From assembly GCF_018070075.1 (NCBI RefSeq), contig NZ_JAGPXE010000001.1, positions 558,001-622,000 on the forward strand: DNA of 64,000 nucleotides, read 5' to 3'. A program made the translations under genes and the position numbers. This document shows positions 59,889 through 64,000 of the stretch, piece by piece. The notes under the pieces are model-generated. The model had not been told where the DNA came from. It ran no database searches and worked only from the letters and a program-made list of their open reading frames with translations. The stretch comes from Saccharopolyspora endophytica (GTDB lineage Bacteria > Actinomycetota > Actinomycetes > Mycobacteriales > Pseudonocardiaceae). How positions within the stretch are numbered: the stretch's first letter is position 1; every line of letters begins with the position of its first letter.

Positions 59889-60770
59889 GTGAGCGAGCCC
59901 GCTGTTCCCGCTGGGGATGGCGGGCTCGTTCGCGTGCGCCTCGACCTGTCCTACGACGGCACGGACTTCAAGGGCTGGGCCAAGCAGCCGGGCCTGCGCA
60001 CCGTGCAGGGGCTGGTGGAGGACGCGCTCGCCAAGCAGCCCCCGGGGCGCGAGGTGCCCAAGTCCGTCGTGGTCGCCGGTCGCACCGACACCGGTGTGCA
60101 CGCGACGGGTCAGGTGCTGCACTTCGACGTCGTCCCGCTGGATCCCGAGGCGCCCGGTCGCCTGGCGGTCGATTCGAGCGGGATCCCGGACCTGACGCGC
60201 ATGGTCCACCGGTGGAACCGGATCCTCCCGCCGGACGTGCGGGTTCTCGGCGCCCAGGTGGTCCCTCCGGAGTTCGACGCCCGCTTCTCGGCGCTGCGGC
60301 GCCACTACCGCTACCAGGTCTCAGACGCCCCGTGGGGCGCCGATCCGCTGCGGCGCAAGGACACCCTGGCCTGGAACCGCCCGCTGGACGTGGACGCGCT
60401 GAACGAGGCGTCCCGAGAACTCCTGGGCCTCAACGACTTCGCGGCCTACTGCAAGCCCCGGGAAGGGGCGACGACGATCCGCGAGCTCCAGCGCTTCACC
60501 TGGAACCGCGTGGAGGACAACCTCATCGTCGCCGACGTCTCGGCCGACGCCTTCTGCCACTCCATGGTCCGCAGCCTCGTCGGCACCCTCCTGATGACCG
60601 GCGACGGCCGCCGCGCGGAGTCCCACCCGGCGGACCTCCTGGCGGCCCAGACCCGCACCACGGCGGTCGCCCCACCCCACGGCCTCACCCTCCGCGCGAT
60701 CGACTACCCCGCGAACTCAGAACTCGCGGCGCGGAAGCACCAAACCCGAGCGACCAGAACCCTCCCCTGA
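59889..60770 (+). CDS. truA: tRNA pseudouridine synthase A
   Basis: This 293-residue enzyme makes pseudouridine at positions 38-40 of the tRNA anticodon stem. The catalytic Asp is in AGRTDTGVHA; the second conserved block is FSALRRHYRYQV and the third DAFCHSMVRSLVG. The GTG start lies 17 bases after rplQ, the usual rplQ-truA link. A repeat element begins 22 bases after its stop. Confidence 0.96.
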   Translation: MSEPAVPAGDGGLVRVRLDLSYDGTDFKGWAKQPGLRTVQGLVEDALAKQPPGREVPKSVVVAGRTDTGVHATGQVLHFDVVPLDPEAPGRLAVDSSGIPDLTRMVHRWNRILPPDVRVLGAQVVPPEFDARFSALRRHYRYQVSDAPWGADPLRRKDTLAWNRPLDVDALNEASRELLGLNDFAAYCKPREGATTIRELQRFTWNRVEDNLIVADVSADAFCHSMVRSLVGTLLMTGDGRRAESHPADLLAAQTRTTAVAPPHGLTLRAIDYPANSELAARKHQTRATRTLP

Positions 60771-60792
60771 GCCGGTGCTCCCAGCTCCCCGC

Positions 60793-60850
60793 CGAATTTC
60801 GCGAGAATTTCGACCCCAAACTTTCAAGGTCGAATTTCGCGCGAAATTCG
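60793..60850. repeat. 58-bp direct repeat, left copy, with internal palindrome
   Basis: This copy matches the one at 61848-61905 at 55 of 58 bases and in the same orientation. Its right end is the perfect 20-bp palindrome CGAATTTCGCGCGAAATTCG and its left end a near-palindrome CGAATTTCGCGAGAATTTCG. The AT-rich core differs from the surrounding sequence. It looks like a REP-type palindromic element. Confidence 0.85.
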
Positions 60851-60866
60851 ACCTCGCACCTCACTT

Positions 60867-61739
60867 CTACAGCCCGAGAGCGTTCTTGACCGCGCTGGCG
60901 ACGGCTTTGGGGGTCCCGTAGAGGTCGTCCCGGGTGACGACGATGACGGTCCAGCCGCACTCGCGGAGTCGTTGCCGCCGTGCCTCGTCCTTCGCGCGCT
61001 GCTCTGCTCGGGCATGCCAGTTCCCGTCGTACTCGACGGCGACCTTCTCCCTCTCGAAGGCGAGGTCGAGGCGCGCGACGAAGTTCCCCTCCAGGTCGAA
61101 GACCTCGAACTGCGGGATCGGGTTCAGCCCGGCGTGCACGAGATCCACGCGGAGCATGGATTCTGGGATCGACTCGGCGCGCGCGTCCACCAGCGCCAAC
61201 GACCGCAGCGCCTTGCGGTAACCGTAGTAGTGCCGTTGGGCGATGAAGTTCTGCAGCGATGTCTCATCGACGAGGCCGGCGCGCAGCATGGCATCGCAGT
61301 TGGCCACGCCGAAGCGAACCGAGTTCCTCGCGAGCACGTCGAATCCCGCGCGGGTCATCCGAGCCAGGTTGATGCCGTGCCAGGGCACGTATTCGTCGTC
61401 CTTGCTCTTGCGGGCCCACGCGCGGATGCCGAACCGCCGATTCATGTACTTGTGATCGCTGACGAGCACTTCGACATCGTCGTTGGGGCCCGCGAGGTCG
61501 ACTCCGAGCAGGGTTGCTGCGGAACGTCCTGTGATCACGGCGTCCTCGGGCAGCGCCATCGCCGCAGCGAGGCATCGAAGTTCATGGGTGATCAACGCTT
61601 CGCGGAGGGTGTAGATCCCTTGCGACACCCGGGTGTAGCACTGGGCCAGCTTGTCATCGGAGATGCCGCGAGCCTGTGCTTCAGCACGGGTGAAAAGCGG
61701 CGGACGCCGGGGATCGAAGTCAGCAGAGGCGAAGTCCAT
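60867..61739 (-). CDS. AbiEi-like/DUF559 protein (winged-helix region plus Vsr-like nuclease-fold domain)
   Basis: I use the ATG at 61739 (290 residues); ATG at 61757 and GTG at 61766 are alternatives and no ribosome site is visible, so a short-leader message is possible (TATCAT at about 61758-61763 on the minus strand). The N-terminal part resembles AbiEi-type antitoxin domains (FTRAEAQARGISDDKLAQCY; GRSAATLLGVDLAG). The C-terminal part has a DUF559 PD-D/ExK-like core: LDLAFEREKVAVEYDG, HARAEQRAKDEARRQRL and GWTVIVVTRDDL. Such proteins are common single genes in actinobacteria with unproven roles. It is flanked by the two 58-bp repeats. Confidence 0.7.
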   Translation of the reverse strand: MDFASADFDPRRPPLFTRAEAQARGISDDKLAQCYTRVSQGIYTLREALITHELRCLAAAMALPEDAVITGRSAATLLGVDLAGPNDDVEVLVSDHKYMNRRFGIRAWARKSKDDEYVPWHGINLARMTRAGFDVLARNSVRFGVANCDAMLRAGLVDETSLQNFIAQRHYYGYRKALRSLALVDARAESIPESMLRVDLVHAGLNPIPQFEVFDLEGNFVARLDLAFEREKVAVEYDGNWHARAEQRAKDEARRQRLRECGWTVIVVTRDDLYGTPKAVASAVKNALGL

Positions 61740-61847
61740 GAGAAACAGAGTGTGCATGATAAGCACGGTCTGTCATGCAAAATCCGACATCTGTGGACAA
61801 AACAGCTGCCTGTGGACTACTCAAGGTGACCGGGAGGGTGAGGTTCT

Positions 61848-61905
61848 CGAATTTCGCGAGAATTTCGACCCCGAACTTTGGAGGTCGAATTTCGCGCGAA
61901 ATTCG
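61848..61905. repeat. 58-bp direct repeat, right copy
   Basis: Same element as at 60793-60850 with three differences, all in the central part. The two copies lie 1055 bases apart and enclose only the AbiEi/DUF559-like gene. Confidence 0.85.
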
Positions 61906-61951
61906 GATCGGGCACTGGGGGTTCGGCTCGGAACCTGGGAGTGGAGAGCGC

Positions 61952-61986
61952 GGAGCCCCCGGGAGCGAGGTGCTTCCGGGGGCTCC
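61952..61986 (-). terminator. Probable terminator of the ESX gene pair
   Basis: An 11-bp perfect GC stem (61952-61962 with 61976-61986) with a 13-base loop lies just downstream of the minus-strand gene ending at 62009. There is no T-run. Confidence 0.5.
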
Positions 61987-62008
61987 TTGGTGGTTCAGGG
62001 GGAGGAGG

Positions 62009-62740
62009 TCAGTCGCCTCGGCGGATGGGGCCGAGGATCTCCTTCTCCTTCTGGTTGGTCACCAGGCGGATCATCGTCCAGGTCATGTTGCCCAGCGCGA
62101 TGAGCTGGTCGTCCTGCAGCTGCGTGAGCGGCTGCACCTGGTGGTTGCGCAGGCTCCAGATGCGCTGGGCGAGCTGGGCCTGGTTGAGCGGCAGGCGCTG
62201 CAGCAGGACCAGGTCCGCGGTGTTGGCCGCGGTGCCGCTGCTGACCTGCGGGTGCAGGTACGGCAGCACGTACATGGTCGTCTGCCACGGCGCGCGCGGC
62301 GGGAACAGCTCCTGCGGAACGGCGCCGCCGTCGTGGATGACCAGCAGCGGGGTGTCCTCGGAGGACCGCGGCAGGTCGAACGGGGCGAGCCGGCGGATCT
62401 GCACCAGCGGAACGGGCTTGCCGTCCGGGGTTTCACCGGCGGCGCGCTCCAGCATCTTCCACGCGGCGGGACGTCCGGTCGCGACGATCACCCACGCGCC
62501 GGTCGCCATGGCCCGCAGCGCGAGCTGGCGGGCCAGGTAGAGACCGCCGACGGTGACCATGCGGGTCGGCATCGAGCGCAGGATCGACGCCGCCTGGGCC
62601 TCGCCCTGCGGGTCGGATCCGATGATCACGCCGCCGCGGTCGCCGGACGGGCTGATGGCGTCCAGCGTCTCCGGTGTGACGAGGAACTCCGGTGCGACGC
62701 CCTGGCTTCCGGGAACGTCGATCGTCCTGCTTCGGCTCAT
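62009..62740 (-). CDS. Protein of unknown function in an ESX (type VII secretion) locus
   Basis: This 243-residue protein overlaps the eccE stop by four bases (ATGA), so the two are translated together. It has no signal peptide or clear membrane helix. Segments GGVIIGSDPQGEAQAASIL, TVGGLYLARQLALRAMATGAWVIVATGRP and TPLLVIHDGG suggest an alpha/beta fold, with a final helical part. I recognise no motif. Genes in this position beside eccE often encode ESX accessory factors, which is the best guess. Confidence 0.7.
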   Translation of the reverse strand: MSRSRTIDVPGSQGVAPEFLVTPETLDAISPSGDRGGVIIGSDPQGEAQAASILRSMPTRMVTVGGLYLARQLALRAMATGAWVIVATGRPAAWKMLERAAGETPDGKPVPLVQIRRLAPFDLPRSSEDTPLLVIHDGGAVPQELFPPRAPWQTTMYVLPYLHPQVSSGTAANTADLVLLQRLPLNQAQLAQRIWSLRNHQVQPLTQLQDDQLIALGNMTWTMIRLVTNQKEKEILGPIRRGD

Positions 62741-64000
62741 GCCGCACCTCCGAGCGGCAGCGTCGCTGCGTAACCGGCCAGCTGCGAACCGCGCAGCGGC
62801 GTGAGGGTCAACCCGAGTCGGTTGCTGATCGCCTTCAGCCGCGCGTCGGCGGTGTCCAGCTCGGCGGGGGTGCGGGCCGAGACCCGCACCAGACCGCGCA
62901 GCCCGACCTCGTTCTCCTCACCGACCGGCGAGACCGACAGGGCGATGCTGGTGGACAGCGCCCGGATGCCGGTGAGCGCGTTGAGGCTGTCGTTCATCTG
63001 GTTCGGCCACGAGGTGATGGCGTAGCTGGAGTGGCCGACGCCACCCGCGGTGACGCCGTCCCAGCGCTCCTTGAGGCCCACGGGCCGCTGCGAACCGAGC
63101 ACGCTGTGCAGCTCGGCGGAGGAGATGCCCGCCTGCAGCAGCTCGTCGGGGTCCAGCGGGCGGGCCGGAATTCCGCGCTGCTCCAAGGAGGAACGCACGC
63201 GGGACAGGGCGCCGATCAGCGCGCGCTGGGCGCCGAGCACGCCGCCGCCGCGCTCGCCGATGGCCTTCGCGCACCGCTGCGGGTCGAGCCGCACGGCGAT
63301 CCAGGTGGTGCGGCGGGCCGCGGCGGGAAGCCGGCCCAGCACCTCCAGGTAGGAGTTCAGCGCCGGGGAGTTCGACGGCAGGGCCGCGCTTCCCGGGTAG
63401 CAGTGCCAGATGACCTGGATCGCGTCGAGCACCACCCCGCGGTCCTCGAGGCACGGCACGAGAACGCCCAGCGGCAGGTTCGGCGCGTTGTCCACGGGGT
63501 TGAGCAGCGAGGGGGTCGGCTCGACCATCAGCACCGCGGTCCACTTGCCGTTGTGCCAGGACATTCCGACCGGGTTCCGGTCGTGGTCCTGGGTGCGGGC
63601 GATCACGAGGTCTTCGACGACCAAGCGCAGCAGGGCGACCCGGTGGTTCTCGTCCGGGCCGATGATGCCGTCGCCGTCCTTGTCCTCAGCGGGTTCGGCG
63701 ATGTCGACGTTCGCCGGCTGCGAGGCGCGGGTGTGGTTGCGGCTGCGGTATTCGAGCACCAGCCCGAACCACTGCGTGAACCAGCGGCCACGACGCCGAA
63801 GCAGCGCGATGATCAAGGCCAGCAAGGCGATTCCGCCCGCGATGGACCACATGACGGGGTCTCGCGGGTTGATCAAGAAGACGCCGGCGCCGATCCCCAG
63901 GCCGACTTCGATGAGCACGATGTTGGCCGCCGGGATGCCGGCGAGCGTCACGCCGTTGATCCGCCGACGGCGCGCGCGAATCCGGGCGCGGGTCGGGTTG
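62737..64000 (-). CDS. eccE: Type VII secretion membrane protein EccE (5' end outside window)
   Basis: About 421 residues are visible and the frame stays open at the window edge (RIRARRRRINGVTLAG), so the true start probably lies beyond 64000; a GTG at 63951 would be the first inside. Two transmembrane helices near the N-terminus (IVLIEVGLGIGAGVFLI; SIAGGIALLALIIALL) are followed by a large cytoplasmic or periplasmic EccE-type domain. EccE is a peripheral part of the ESX export complex. In Mycobacterium an ESX-4 locus also lies near truA, so this position looks ancestral. Confidence 0.8.
   Translation of the reverse strand, partial: NPTRARIRARRRRINGVTLAGIPAANIVLIEVGLGIGAGVFLINPRDPVMWSIAGGIALLALIIALLRRRGRWFTQWFGLVLEYRSRNHTRASQPANVDIAEPAEDKDGDGIIGPDENHRVALLRLVVEDLVIARTQDHDRNPVGMSWHNGKWTAVLMVEPTPSLLNPVDNAPNLPLGVLVPCLEDRGVVLDAIQVIWHCYPGSAALPSNSPALNSYLEVLGRLPAAARRTTWIAVRLDPQRCAKAIGERGGGVLGAQRALIGALSRVRSSLEQRGIPARPLDPDELLQAGISSAELHSVLGSQRPVGLKERWDGVTAGGVGHSSYAITSWPNQMNDSLNALTGIRALSTSIALSVSPVGEENEVGLRGLVRVSARTPAELDTADARLKAISNRLGLTLTPLRGSQLAGYAATLPLGGAA

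Noticed and set aside
60867-61766. AbiEi/DUF559-like gene as a full toxin-antitoxin pair
   Set aside because: Only one gene is present; no AbiEii-type nucleotidyltransferase partner lies on either side.

Overview
The window is high-GC DNA (strong G/C third-position bias, GTG and TTG starts, long acidic linkers) from an actinobacterium. The gene order rpoB-rpoC, rpsL-rpsG-fusA-tuf, rpsJ through rplO, secY-adk-map, infA-rpmJ-rpsM-rpsK-rpsD-rpoA-rplQ-truA followed by a type VII secretion (ESX) locus, with an Mce operon end beside rpoB, fits the Pseudonocardiaceae. A Saccharopolyspora-like species is my inference, not something I could check.

Layout. 1-1843: tail of an Mce operon (last Mce protein, then two Mce-associated membrane proteins) and a bidirectional terminator. 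1914-5177 (minus): a TPR/CHAT protein whose CHAT catalytic positions look replaced. 5178-6279: 1.1 kb without a convincing gene, ending in the rpoB promoter. 6280-13802: rpoB and rpoC. 13903-16096 (minus): a possible 40-residue protein, a small coiled-coil protein with a possible SOS box in front, and a MocR-type GntR/aminotransferase regulator.

16258-33401 is the accessory island: an EbfC/YbaB-like protein, an EspC-like ESX protein and a 1621-residue polymorphic toxin. The toxin has a helical WXG-like export region, a His/Cys C80/CHAT-like self-processing domain, a P/Q-rich linker and a C-terminal R-S-ExE ADP-ribosyltransferase. Four co-directional genes of the ADP-ribosylglycohydrolase (ARH) family follow directly. 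They carry seven ARH modules in total: one stand-alone degenerate module, then three proteins each built as a degenerate N-terminal module plus an apparently active C-terminal module. A TNT-like NAD glycohydrolase-related protein closes the operon. The arrangement reads as an ADP-ribosylating exported effector with an unusually elaborate hydrolase-based immunity array, and it is the most interesting system here.

33566-48743: the str, S10 and spc ribosomal clusters. The rpsL and rpsJ leaders share a 29-bp element. After rplO the usual rplO-secY junction is interrupted at 48744-51386 by three small secreted proteins (one beta/gamma-crystallin-like, two tandem paralogues), with a six-unit 24-bp repeat array containing a 50-bp perfect palindrome between the paralogues. 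51387-54341: secY, adk, map. 54346-55697 (minus): two paralogous SAM methyltransferases. 56068-60770: infA, rpmJ, rpsM, rpsK, rpsD, rpoA, rplQ, truA. 60793-61905: an AbiEi/DUF559-like gene between two 58-bp direct repeats. 62009-64000 (minus): start of an ESX locus (eccE and a partner gene), a plausible export machine for the toxin 40 kb away.

No rRNA, tRNA, CRISPR array or insertion sequence was seen.
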